Of a DNA stretch of 9,690 nt, positions 1 to 7,521 are shown one piece after another. The notes under the pieces were generated by a model. The model was given only the letters and a program-made list of their open reading frames with translations. It was not told where the DNA came from and made no database searches. Location of the stretch: assembly GCA_045588325.1 (NCBI GenBank), contig JAZNEA010000094.1, positions 1 through 9,690 on the forward strand. The letters run 5' to 3'. The position numbers were made by a program, and so were the translations under genes. The stretch's first letter is position 1; each line of letters starts with the position of its first letter. The stretch comes from RGIG7378 sp045588325 (lineage in GTDB: Bacteria > Bacillota > Clostridia > RGIG7378).

Positions 1-1680
1 GAAAATACGTCTCTCAGACAACTTTCTGTCCAGATGAATCTCCAGGTTGCCAGTTCCCTTGAACTCCTCATAAATCAGGTCATCCATCTTGGATCCTGTA
101 TCTACAAGGGCTGTGGCAATAATGGTCAAACTACCGCCAAACTCGATGTTACGGGCAGCTCCCAGGAACTTTTTGGGCTTAATCAAGGCCGCTGTATCCA
201 TACCACCGGACATGGTTCTGCCGGAGTTTGTGATGGTCAGGTTATATGCTCTTGTAAGTCTCGTCAGGGAGTCCATAAGGATAACCACATCCTTGCCCTG
301 CTCTACCATACGCTTGGCATGCTCCATAACCATCTCGGCAGCCTTAACGTGATGCTCGGGCTCCTCGTCAAATGTGGAGTACACAATCTCTCCCTTGATG
401 GAGCGCTGCATGTCTGTAACCTCCTCCGGTCTCTCGTCGATCAAAAGCACGATGAGATGAACATCAGGATGGTTCGCTGTAATGCCGTGGGCAATTTTCT
501 TAAGAAGTTCTGTCTTACCTGCCTTAGGTGGAGAAACGATAAGGCCTCTCTGTCCACGTCCAATGGGCGCCATAATGTCCAGCAATCTGGATGTGATCTC
601 TTTAGAACGGTTGTTGGCGTCCAGTGTCTCAAGTCTCAACTTGTTGTCTGGATAAATAGGCGTCAGATTCTCGAACCTTGGCCTCTTCTCCATTGTTGCG
701 TAATCGTCGCCATTCAGCCTTTCGATATAGCTGAGGGCTCTGAATTTGTCTCCTCTGGAGGGGCGACGGGCCTTGCCTGTAACTCTATCGCCGGAACGAA
801 GTCCAAACCTCTTAATCTGTGAGGGCGAGACGTAAATATCATCGCTGCCAGAGAGATAGTTCCTGGTACGAAGGAAACCGTATCCATCTGCCATAATCTC
901 CAATACACCCTGAACATCATCGTCTGGGATTGGCTCAGGCTTTGGCTCAGGCTGAACTGTCTCGGTCTGGTCTGCTGTCTCTGCAACCACAGCCTCTGCA
1001 GGAGCATCCTGCTCTCCAACCTCTGTGTCTGCCTGGACAGGCTGTTTGGCTGTCTTACGCCTGGTATACGCTCTGCGAGTCTTGGTAATCTCGACCACCT
1101 CCGTCACATCTGCGGATCCAGCCTCCTGAGATATCTCTCCCTCTGGCTCTGCAGCTGGCTCTACGGCGGGCTCCTTAACATCGCTAGCTGGAGCTACCAT
1201 CTCGGCCTCCTGTGACTTATCCACCTTAGATGTCTTGGTCCTGGTCCTGCGCTTAGCAGGTGTCTTGACTGTCTCTACCGGAGCGCCCGCGTCTGTTATA
1301 TCCTGAGGCTCGTTCTCCTGGGGTTCTGGGATATCAACCAATTCTGCCTGCTGATCTGGTGCCTCCTTGGGTGCCTTGGCAGCAGCCTTTGCCTTAGTTG
1401 TCTTGGTTTTGGCCGCCCTAGTTGCCTTAGCCTTAGGCTCCTTGACCTTGGGCTCATCGCTGGCAACAACTGTCTCGGCTGCAGCTGTGGGCTCCTCTGT
1501 CTCTGTGATTGTCTGCTCGTTGTTTGGTGCGGTCTGAGCTGTCTCCTCGCCGCCTGTGATCAGCGCAATAATCTGTGTCTTGCGCATTTTGTCGCATCCT
1601 GAAATACCCATCTGTCGTGCAATAGCGCGCAAATCGGCCAGGTTCTTGCCTTCAAGAATAGAAGTAAACTCGTTAGTCAT
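1..1680 (-). CDS. rho: Transcription termination factor Rho with long N-terminal insertion (C-terminus cut by window edge)
   Basis: Rho is a hexameric RNA-dependent ATPase/helicase that binds nascent RNA and releases RNA polymerase. The 560 visible codons contain an N-terminal helical region (residues 1-45), a low-complexity insertion (about 46-255), the cold-shock RNA-binding domain (about 257-325, GYGFLR at 266-271) and the RecA-like motor. In the motor, the P-loop PPKAGKTE is at 384-391, the catalytic Glu416 lies in LLIDERPEE, the Walker B Asp470 lies in VILMDS, and the Q-loop SGRTMSGG is at 486-493. The sequence ends at the position of E. coli Phe355, so about 64 residues, including the equivalent of arginine finger R366, lie outside. 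The full protein should be about 625 residues against 419 in E. coli. ATG at 1680 is the first start after an in-frame TGA. No clear Shine-Dalgarno precedes it. Identity is certain; the role of the insertion is unknown. Confidence 0.98.
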   Translation of the reverse strand, partial: MTNEFTSILEGKNLADLRAIARQMGISGCDKMRKTQIIALITGGEETAQTAPNNEQTITETEEPTAAAETVVASDEPKVKEPKAKATRAAKTKTTKAKAAAKAPKEAPDQQAELVDIPEPQENEPQDITDAGAPVETVKTPAKRRTRTKTSKVDKSQEAEMVAPASDVKEPAVEPAAEPEGEISQEAGSADVTEVVEITKTRRAYTRRKTAKQPVQADTEVGEQDAPAEAVVAETADQTETVQPEPKPEPIPDDDVQGVLEIMADGYGFLRTRNYLSGSDDIYVSPSQIKRFGLRSGDRVTGKARRPSRGDKFRALSYIERLNGDDYATMEKRPRFENLTPIYPDNKLRLETLDANNRSKEITSRLLDIMAPIGRGQRGLIVSPPKAGKTELLKKIAHGITANHPDVHLIVLLIDERPEEVTDMQRSIKGEIVYSTFDEEPEHHVKAAEMVMEHAKRMVEQGKDVVILMDSLTRLTRAYNLTITNSGRTMSGGMDTAALIKPKKFLGAARNIEFGGSLTIIATALVDTGSKMDDLIYEEFKGTGNLEIHLDRKLSERRIF

Positions 1681-1730
1681 TAATAAATACCATAAAAATC
1701 AAATTGTGTGGGGGTTAATAAGATGGGTAC

Positions 1731-1759
1731 AATTTATCATTGTGTTTTGCGAAAGTCAA
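1731..1759 (-). promoter_or_regulatory. Predicted sigma-A promoter of rho
   Basis: On the minus strand, TTGACT (1754-1759, 5 of 6 matches to the -35 consensus) is followed after exactly 17 bp by TAAATT (1731-1736, 4 of 6, preceded by TGA). Transcription would begin near 1724 and give a leader of about 44 nt. The leader contains a short C-rich patch (ACCCCCACAC) and no good ribosome binding site. Predicted from sequence only. Confidence 0.6.
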
Positions 1760-1772
1760 TATGCAATTTATG

Positions 1773-1801
1773 TTTACGATTCGCTTTTTAGTCTTTATAA
1801 T
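1773..1801 (+). promoter_or_regulatory. Predicted sigma-A promoter of the helicase-loading operon
   Basis: TTTACG (1773-1778, 4 of 6 matches to -35) and a perfect TATAAT (1796-1801) are separated by 17 bp. The expected start near 1808 leaves a leader of about 20 nt, just enough for the ribosome binding site. The -35 box lies only 13 bp from the -35 box of the divergent rho promoter. Confidence 0.65.
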
Positions 1802-1814
1802 AGGGATACCAACT

Positions 1815-1821
1815 AAAGGGG
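1815..1821 (+). promoter_or_regulatory. Ribosome binding site of the DnaD-domain gene
   Basis: AAAGGGG lies 7 nt before ATG 1829. It supports that start and follows directly on the predicted promoter. Confidence 0.6.
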
Positions 1822-1828
1822 AATTTTC

Positions 1829-2806
1829 ATGAAGGCAAATTATTCCAAGTCATCTTTGTTCAACCAGATATCTGTACCTGAGGTCTTTCTGTCCTCTATT
1901 ATGCCACGACTGTCCGGCGATAGTCTTAAGCTGTATATGTATCTGCTGTATTTGGCCGACAAGGGACTCTCCTTTACACAAAAGGACATTTTGGCTGCAC
2001 TGACCTTTACACCAGATCAGCTGAACGGATGTCTCCTGGAGTTGGAGTCCTCTGACCTGATTATCAAGAACAAGGACGCTATTTCCATCAACAACATATC
2101 TGAGATGCGCCTTCATTCCCTGTATAAGCCCATGGAGTCCCTGGCCCCCGATCAGTGCTCAGACAAGTCGGACCGCATTTCTGCCATCGACACCATTAAC
2201 ACCCTGCATTTTAAGGGCTTTATGTCCACCGTCTGGTACACAACCATAGACAAATGGTTCAATCTGTACGGTTTTGACCCTGAGGTCATGGTCATGCTAT
2301 TCAATCAGTGCAGCAAGTATAATAAGCTTATCAACACTAACTATGCTGCCAAGATTGCAGAGTCCTGGCATGCCAACAATATCCGTACGCTCTCAGACCT
2401 GGAGGCATATGAGGCTCGTTACAACTGCCAGCAGCAGTTGGCCAATCGCATCTCCTCCTCCCTAAAGCTGGGCAGACAGCTGACCGACTTTGAGATGAGT
2501 CTTGTGTGCAAGTGGAGCAATACATATCATTATGACTACGACGTAATCGAACTGGCTTTGTCCCGTTCCCTGCGCTCCACACGGATTTCCTTCGAATTCT
2601 TTGATAAACTCCTGACCGAATGGCACCAGGCAGGACTTCGCACAGCAGATGAGGTCAGATCCTACGAATCTAACAAGAAGCAGGCTGTGGCCACCACCGC
2701 AGGTCGTAGGTCCCCTAACAACAATTTCTCCGACAGGAGCTCTGCTATGGAAACTTCTGACCAGGAGCTGATTAAGAATCTCATCAGAAAGGATAAGCAG
2801 TCATGA
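1829..2806 (+). CDS. DnaD/DnaB-type replication initiation protein with two C-terminal DnaD domains
   Basis: This is a 325-residue predicted cytoplasmic protein. Residues about 1-100 look like a winged-helix DDBH1-type domain, with hydrophobic helices and a possible recognition segment around 49-80. Two DDBH2 (DnaD-type) repeats follow, at about 125-195 and 206-280. Each ends in the family signature Y-x3-I-x3-W: YAAKIAESW at 172-180 and the variant FFDKLLTEW at 257-265. The tail (284-325) is polar and probably flexible. In Firmicutes, DnaD and DnaB proteins act at oriC and in restart with DnaA or PriA to deliver the helicase through DnaI. One DDBH1 plus two DDBH2 units is the layout of B. subtilis DnaB, and dnaB-dnaI is also a gene pair there, so I favour a DnaB-like role. 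A DnaD-like role cannot be excluded, so no symbol is given. The downstream loader gene overlaps its stop codon by 4 bp. Confidence 0.85.
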   Translation: MKANYSKSSLFNQISVPEVFLSSIMPRLSGDSLKLYMYLLYLADKGLSFTQKDILAALTFTPDQLNGCLLELESSDLIIKNKDAISINNISEMRLHSLYKPMESLAPDQCSDKSDRISAIDTINTLHFKGFMSTVWYTTIDKWFNLYGFDPEVMVMLFNQCSKYNKLINTNYAAKIAESWHANNIRTLSDLEAYEARYNCQQQLANRISSSLKLGRQLTDFEMSLVCKWSNTYHYDYDVIELALSRSLRSTRISFEFFDKLLTEWHQAGLRTADEVRSYESNKKQAVATTAGRRSPNNNFSDRSSAMETSDQELIKNLIRKDKQS

Positions 2807-3807
2807 CCAGACAAGAGATTAGATCGCTGATTAATGAGACCCTAAGCAATCGCCGTCTGAATGCCGAGGCCGACGCTACTGACAGACGCAATCGCGTATA
2901 TGCCGAGCACCCCGAGGTACAGGATCTGGATGCAGATATTAACCTGTGCAGGCTGGCCATTGCCCGCGCTCTGCTGACTGAGAATGAGTCCCTGGCAGTT
3001 ATTAAGGATCATGAGTTAAACCAGCTTATCTCCCACAAGGATGCATATTTGGACGAACAGGGCATTTCTGGAGACTACAATCAGCCTCGCTATTTCTGCC
3101 GCATCTGCAATGACACAGGTTTTGTAACCATAGATGGTGAGTACCAAAAGTGCACCTGCGCCATAGACATCGAGAACCAGCTATACGCTGAGGTTACAGG
3201 ACTACACCCCAGCAACTTTACATACTTTGACCGTTATAGCCTGACACCATTTTCTGCGCAAGTTATGGACAATAGCCTCACTGGCCTCTCTCCCCGGGAG
3301 AATATGGAGCACATTCTGTCTAAGGCCAGAACTTTTGTGGATTCCAGTGTAGGGGATGAACCTCTGAACCTCCTGTTTATGGGCGCCACAGGCACGGGCA
3401 AATCCTACATGGCCAAAACCATCTGTTCTGAACTATTGTCTCAGGGTACATTCTGTGTATATCGGACAGCTCCTCAACTGTTCGAATGTCTGCTGAATCA
3501 CCGCATGCGCAGGGATGATACCGACTCCTTGGAGGCCATGACGGCAGAGAAAATATACAATGCCCCCGTTTTGATTATTGACGACCTGGGCACAGAGGTA
3601 CCCTCTCCTGCCAAATATGCTGATTTTATATCTGTACTGGATAGCAGGGCGAATTACAATGGCACCTATCCTCGTAGGACTATTGTTGTTACGAACCTTA
3701 ACCCTGCAGACCTTAAGAAGGTCTACGATGAGCGAATCGTATCCAGGTTATTAGGTAACACTTTTTCTCTGTGCTACTTTGAGGGTGATGACATAAGACG
3801 AATATAA
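2803..3807 (+). CDS. dnaI: DnaI/DnaC-type helicase loader ATPase
   Basis: This 334-residue AAA+ ATPase of the DnaC/IstB group is expected to load the replicative helicase onto single-stranded DNA. The N-terminal part is helical and leads to a probable zinc site, C-x2-C-x14-C-x-C (Cys99, 102, 117, 119). The zinc site resembles the helicase-binding domain of DnaI; E. coli DnaC lacks one. The ATPase domain has Walker A GATGTGKS (194-201), Walker B VLIIDDLG (256-263), the sensor-1 segment VVTN (295-298) and a candidate arginine finger in ERIVSRLLG (Arg311 or Arg315). The start ATG overlaps the stop of the preceding gene (ATGA), with AAAGGA at 2788-2793, so translation is probably coupled. IS21 IstB proteins share this fold, but no istA-like transposase or inverted repeats are visible, and the DnaD-domain partner argues for chromosomal replication. 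Confidence 0.88.
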   Translation: MTRQEIRSLINETLSNRRLNAEADATDRRNRVYAEHPEVQDLDADINLCRLAIARALLTENESLAVIKDHELNQLISHKDAYLDEQGISGDYNQPRYFCRICNDTGFVTIDGEYQKCTCAIDIENQLYAEVTGLHPSNFTYFDRYSLTPFSAQVMDNSLTGLSPRENMEHILSKARTFVDSSVGDEPLNLLFMGATGTGKSYMAKTICSELLSQGTFCVYRTAPQLFECLLNHRMRRDDTDSLEAMTAEKIYNAPVLIIDDLGTEVPSPAKYADFISVLDSRANYNGTYPRRTIVVTNLNPADLKKVYDERIVSRLLGNTFSLCYFEGDDIRRI

Positions 3808-3809
3808 GG

Positions 3810-3838
3810 AAAAGGGAGCGGAAAGGCTCCCTTTTGTT
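3810..3838 (+). terminator. Intrinsic terminator after the loader operon
   Basis: A perfect 10-bp stem, AAAAGGGAGC (3810-3819) with GCTCCCTTTT (3826-3835), closes a 6-nt loop and runs into a T-rich tail. It begins 2 nt after the loader's stop codon. Because the outer stem is A-rich on one side and T-rich on the other, it could also stop transcripts arriving from mfd on the minus strand. Confidence 0.9.
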
Positions 3839-3966
3839 CTTCTAATACTGACTGTTTATAAACCCTATCATCTTCATTCCCCTGCATCGCAGGTTTGCGT
3901 GCTGTCGAATATCAACGCACTTTTCTTTTGGATATACCATAGATTAGGGAATGCTTATTTACTTGC

Positions 3967-4004
3967 ACACAAAACAGGATCTAGGCTTTCCCCCGGTCCT
4001 GTTT
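3967..4004 (-). terminator. Possible weak intrinsic terminator after mfd
   Basis: On the minus strand an 8-bp perfect stem (3997-4004 pairing with 3972-3979) encloses a 17-nt loop, and its 3' arm ends in TTTT before TGTG. The T tract is short and the loop long, so termination is probably partial. The hairpin at 3810-3835 may act as a backup. The stem begins within the second of two tandem in-frame stops (TAG 4008-4006, TAA 4005-4003). Confidence 0.45.
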
Positions 4005-4005
4005 A

Positions 4006-7000
4006 CTACTTGCTCGCGCTTTCTTCCATTGTAGCTATCAGCTTCTCCAGCAACTCCTTTACAGATCGCACGGCAGAACTATTGTCCATAGACACCTTTA
4101 GCCTGATGCTAGGATGTTCACTGGCATTGAATGTCAACTTATCGCCATAGGAGCCAACCAGTTGCAGCAACGCCTGGGGCTTAACCTTGCCCCCCAAGTC
4201 ATACTTCATTTCTGCAAGTCCCTTTTCGATATGAACCACATTGAATCCACATTGGGTCGCCATAGCCTTTACCAGCGCCACCTGAATCAGATTCTCTGTC
4301 TCCTTGGGGATATCGCCAAATCTGTCTATGAGTTCGTCCCTCATATCCATGGCATCGTCCTCACCTGACAGAGAGGCAATCCTCTTATAGATATCCAATT
4401 TGGCAGAATCGTTGGGCACATATTCAGGATCAATATAGGCGTCAATGAGCACCTCAATAGTAGCCTCTGGGATTTCCTCCCTGACTGGCTCACCTGTGAG
4501 TTCTGCCACTGCCTGGTTCAACAGCTTGCAGTACATGTCATATCCAACGGATGCCATATGTCCATGTTGCTCAGGACCCAGCACGTTGCCGGCGCCCCTG
4601 ATCTCCAGGTCTCGCAGGGCGATTTTGTAGCCTGCGCCAAATTCTGTAAACTCCTTAATGGCTTTGATTCGAGCCTCTGCAGTCTCGTTCATCACCTTAT
4701 CCCTGCGGTGCAGGATGTAGGCATACGCCAACCTATTGCTACGACCTACTCTGCCGCGAATCTGATACAACTGAGCCAATCCCAGCCTATCCGCATCCTC
4801 CACAATAATTGTGTTGGCATTGGGATAGTCCAACCCAGACTCGATAATGGTAGTAGATACCAATACATTAAACTCGTTTCTGTAGAAGCTGTGCATCTTT
4901 GCCTCCAGCTCCCTCTCCTCCATCTGGCCGTGGGCATAGTCCACAACAGCCTCTGGCACCAGTTGGCGCAGCTCCTCAGCCTTGCGCTCGATGTCGGATA
5001 CCCGGTTGTACAGGTAGAACACCTGACCGTTACGGGCCAGTTCCCTGCAAATAGCCTCTCTGACCACATCCTCGTCCTGCTCCATTACAAATGTCTGTAC
5101 GGGATAGCGCTCCTCCGGTGGCTCCTCGATTATAGATATATCTCTGATGCCGCTCATGGACATATGGAGGGTCCTGGGGATAGGTGTGGCAGTCATAACC
5201 AATGTATCTACATTGGGTTTCAGAGTCTTGATTCTCTCCTTGTCGGCCACTCCGAATCTCTGTTCTTCGTCGATGACAAAGAGTCCAAAGTCCGAGAATT
5301 TTACATCCTTAGACAGTATTCGATGAGTACCTACCAATATGTCTATCTGACCTCTGGCCAGTCGGTCCAGTATATCTGCCTGCTGTTTCTTGGTCTTAAA
5401 TCTGCTGAGGCTCTCAATCCTGACAGGATAATCCTGCATTCTGCGCTCTAAGGCCTCAGTCTGCTGTTGACACAGAACTGTAGTGGGCACCAGATATGCC
5501 ACCTGCTTGCCATCCATGACTGCCTTAAACATGGCGCGAGTGGCCACCTCTGTCTTACCATAGCCAACATCTCCACACAGGAGTCTATCCATGATCCTCT
5601 CAGACTCCATATCGGCCTTTATCTCCTCTATACACCTCAGCTGATCGTCTGTCTCTGTGAATTCAAATCTTTCTTCGAACTCTCTCTGCCATGAGGTGTC
5701 CGGCGAAAAAGCATGCCCCTTAGTGGTGCGGCGCTTTTGGAACAGCAAAATCAGTTCTGCTGCCAATTCCTTCAGGGATTCCTTGACCTTAGCCTTGGTC
5801 TTTTGCCACTCCTGGCCGCCCAGCTTATTTACCTTTGGTCCTGCACCGCCTGTACCAATATACTTCTGGATCAGGTCTAATCTGTCCGAGGGCAGATACA
5901 ACACGTCGGTGCCGCTGTACTTAACCTTGATATATTCCCTGGTGGTCTTGTCGATGGTCAGTTTTTCCAGACCCTGGTATTGTCCGATTCCGTGTATATT
6001 ATGAACTACGTAGTCGCCTATGGTTAATTCCGCAAAATCCGTAATTGACTTTGCATCCTTGGACTTGGCCTTGGCTCCTGTGCGCACAGCTTTGCCAGTC
6101 AGCTCCTTGTCAGTAATCACCACCATCCTGGCTGCAGGATACTCGTATCCCGAACTAAGCTGGCCCACCAATATGGTAACCTCTCCCGGCTTTGCAACAA
6201 AGTTATATTCTCTCCTGATCGAAACCTGGAAATCGCCTGCTGCAGACAACATAGATTCGATCCCCTTAGCTCTGGTCCCACTGGAAACGGTGACCACAAC
6301 GCTGTATCCCCTATTGCACCAATCTGCCACATCTGAAACCAGCTGTGTCTCCCTGCCGGAATATGATGTCAATTGCCTGACCGGCAAAGAAAAGCCTTTG
6401 ATTCCAGACTCAGAAATTACGGAGTTGATAACCAAGGTGTTCCTGGACTCCATCCTCGACAGTAGCCTATCCCTGGAGAATAGATTCGCCTCTGCTGCAG
6501 GCAAAATGCTGCCCTTTTCTCTGAGGACTCTCACCAATTCTCCATACTCCATTGCATAGTTTGTAAAGCGGTCATAAACTCTGGGGCGCTCGTCCAATAC
6601 CACCAGGGCATCACCCTGCAGGTAGTCAAACAAGTCTGCATCCATCTCTGGGATCAGCCTCATGTATCTGTCAACGGGGCTGGTCCAACCAGAAGTCTCG
6701 AATCTCTCAAAGTCGCTATCGATGGCCTCATGAACCTTTTGGATCCTGTCCTTATAGTGGGAATCCTTGTGGGATGCTGCATATATTTCCAATTCTGCCA
6801 GAGCCTGTTCCTTAAGCCCTCGCCTGGCCTCGGGCAACAAAATTATATCTGTTGCAGGCAATATAGTGATATTGTCCAGACTGTCGATGGAACGCTGGGT
6901 AAATCTATCAAAGAACCTGATGGTGTCTATCTCATCTCCCCAATACTCAATTCTGATGGGGTTATCTGCTCCAACGGGGAAAATGTCCACGATTCCTCCA

Positions 7001-7521
7001 CGGATTGCGAACTGACCCTGGCCTGATACCTGGGCCTCCCTGACATATCCTGCAGAGACCAGTGCAGTCATCAGGCTATCCACCGTCATGTCGTCCCCTT
7101 GGGATAGGAATATCCTGGCCTCCTTGAAAACTTCTGGCGCAGGCAGTCTATGGAACAATGCCTCCGGCGACGTGACGACAAAACGATATGCGCCTCTGGA
7201 TATCCTGTCCAATGCAGCAACTCTGCTCCTCACATTGTCTCTGGTAAAACCATCCACGCTGTGCATGAGAATCTCCTTTGAAAGGAACAGACACGCCTCG
7301 CTATCAAAGAACCTTATGTCCTCGTAAGCTCGTTTGGCTGCCAATTCGTTGGCTGCAACGTATATGACCCGGCGTCCTGTGAGCACCGAAATTGCATAGC
7401 AAATATGGGCCTTCTCCGCCAGGGAGGGGCCTATCAACGCAGCCTTACCATCTGTCTTGAGCGCCTCAAGAGCGCCGGATATGGCTGTAGTGTTTTTAAT
7501 TGGCTCTACAAAAGCCTGCAT
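4006..7521 (-). CDS. mfd: Transcription-repair coupling factor Mfd
   Basis: Mfd is a DNA translocase that pushes stalled RNA polymerase off damaged DNA and recruits UvrA. The 1171 residues match the usual length of about 1150-1180. The N-terminal UvrB-like module (about 1-340) lacks a working P-loop, as is normal for Mfd. The CarD-like RNA polymerase interaction domain is at about 495-560 (ELTIGDYVVHNIHGIGQY). The motor follows, with Walker A GDVGYGKT (650-657), DEEQ (751-754), TATPIPRT (777-784) and the helicase motif QIRGRVGRS ending around 928. The C-terminal D7 regulatory domain occupies roughly 1010-1160. The start ATG follows the pth stop with no gap (TAAATG), and there is no strong Shine-Dalgarno, so translation is probably coupled to pth. 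The order pth-mfd is the common Firmicutes arrangement. No damage to any domain is visible. Confidence 0.98.
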   Translation of the reverse strand: MQAFVEPIKNTTAISGALEALKTDGKAALIGPSLAEKAHICYAISVLTGRRVIYVAANELAAKRAYEDIRFFDSEACLFLSKEILMHSVDGFTRDNVRSRVAALDRISRGAYRFVVTSPEALFHRLPAPEVFKEARIFLSQGDDMTVDSLMTALVSAGYVREAQVSGQGQFAIRGGIVDIFPVGADNPIRIEYWGDEIDTIRFFDRFTQRSIDSLDNITILPATDIILLPEARRGLKEQALAELEIYAASHKDSHYKDRIQKVHEAIDSDFERFETSGWTSPVDRYMRLIPEMDADLFDYLQGDALVVLDERPRVYDRFTNYAMEYGELVRVLREKGSILPAAEANLFSRDRLLSRMESRNTLVINSVISESGIKGFSLPVRQLTSYSGRETQLVSDVADWCNRGYSVVVTVSSGTRAKGIESMLSAAGDFQVSIRREYNFVAKPGEVTILVGQLSSGYEYPAARMVVITDKELTGKAVRTGAKAKSKDAKSITDFAELTIGDYVVHNIHGIGQYQGLEKLTIDKTTREYIKVKYSGTDVLYLPSDRLDLIQKYIGTGGAGPKVNKLGGQEWQKTKAKVKESLKELAAELILLFQKRRTTKGHAFSPDTSWQREFEERFEFTETDDQLRCIEEIKADMESERIMDRLLCGDVGYGKTEVATRAMFKAVMDGKQVAYLVPTTVLCQQQTEALERRMQDYPVRIESLSRFKTKKQQADILDRLARGQIDILVGTHRILSKDVKFSDFGLFVIDEEQRFGVADKERIKTLKPNVDTLVMTATPIPRTLHMSMSGIRDISIIEEPPEERYPVQTFVMEQDEDVVREAICRELARNGQVFYLYNRVSDIERKAEELRQLVPEAVVDYAHGQMEERELEAKMHSFYRNEFNVLVSTTIIESGLDYPNANTIIVEDADRLGLAQLYQIRGRVGRSNRLAYAYILHRRDKVMNETAEARIKAIKEFTEFGAGYKIALRDLEIRGAGNVLGPEQHGHMASVGYDMYCKLLNQAVAELTGEPVREEIPEATIEVLIDAYIDPEYVPNDSAKLDIYKRIASLSGEDDAMDMRDELIDRFGDIPKETENLIQVALVKAMATQCGFNVVHIEKGLAEMKYDLGGKVKPQALLQLVGSYGDKLTFNASEHPSIRLKVSMDNSSAVRSVKELLEKLIATMEESASK

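Noticed and set aside
34..822. Long plus-strand open frame opposite rho (262 codons)
   Set aside because: It is the antisense shadow of a highly conserved rho coding region and is rich in Cys, Leu and His without any domain.
1729..1743. Inverted repeat ACAAT-N5-ATTGT over the rho -10 box, a possible operator
   Set aside because: The arms are only 5 bp, do not extend, and are AT-rich in an AT-rich gap, so chance is a sufficient explanation.
2803..3807. The loader ATPase as IstB of an IS21-type transposon
   Set aside because: There is no IstA-like integrase, no terminal inverted repeat and no target duplication, and the gene is coupled to a DnaD-domain protein.
3881..3935. Small hairpins between the loader gene and mfd (CCTGC-ATC-GCAGG and TGCGT/ACGCA followed by a T-rich run)
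   Set aside because: Five-base-pair stems are too weak to call as terminators or an RNA gene, and the region already has a strong terminator at 3810-3838.
3899..4150. Plus-strand 83-codon open frame overlapping the mfd end
   Set aside because: It has no ribosome binding site, more than a third of it is antisense to mfd, and its composition shows no protein-like pattern.
4558..5451. Long plus-strand open frame opposite mfd (297 codons), and a similar one opposite yebC (8939-9688)
   Set aside because: Both mirror strongly conserved minus-strand genes, lack start signals, and show no recognisable family.
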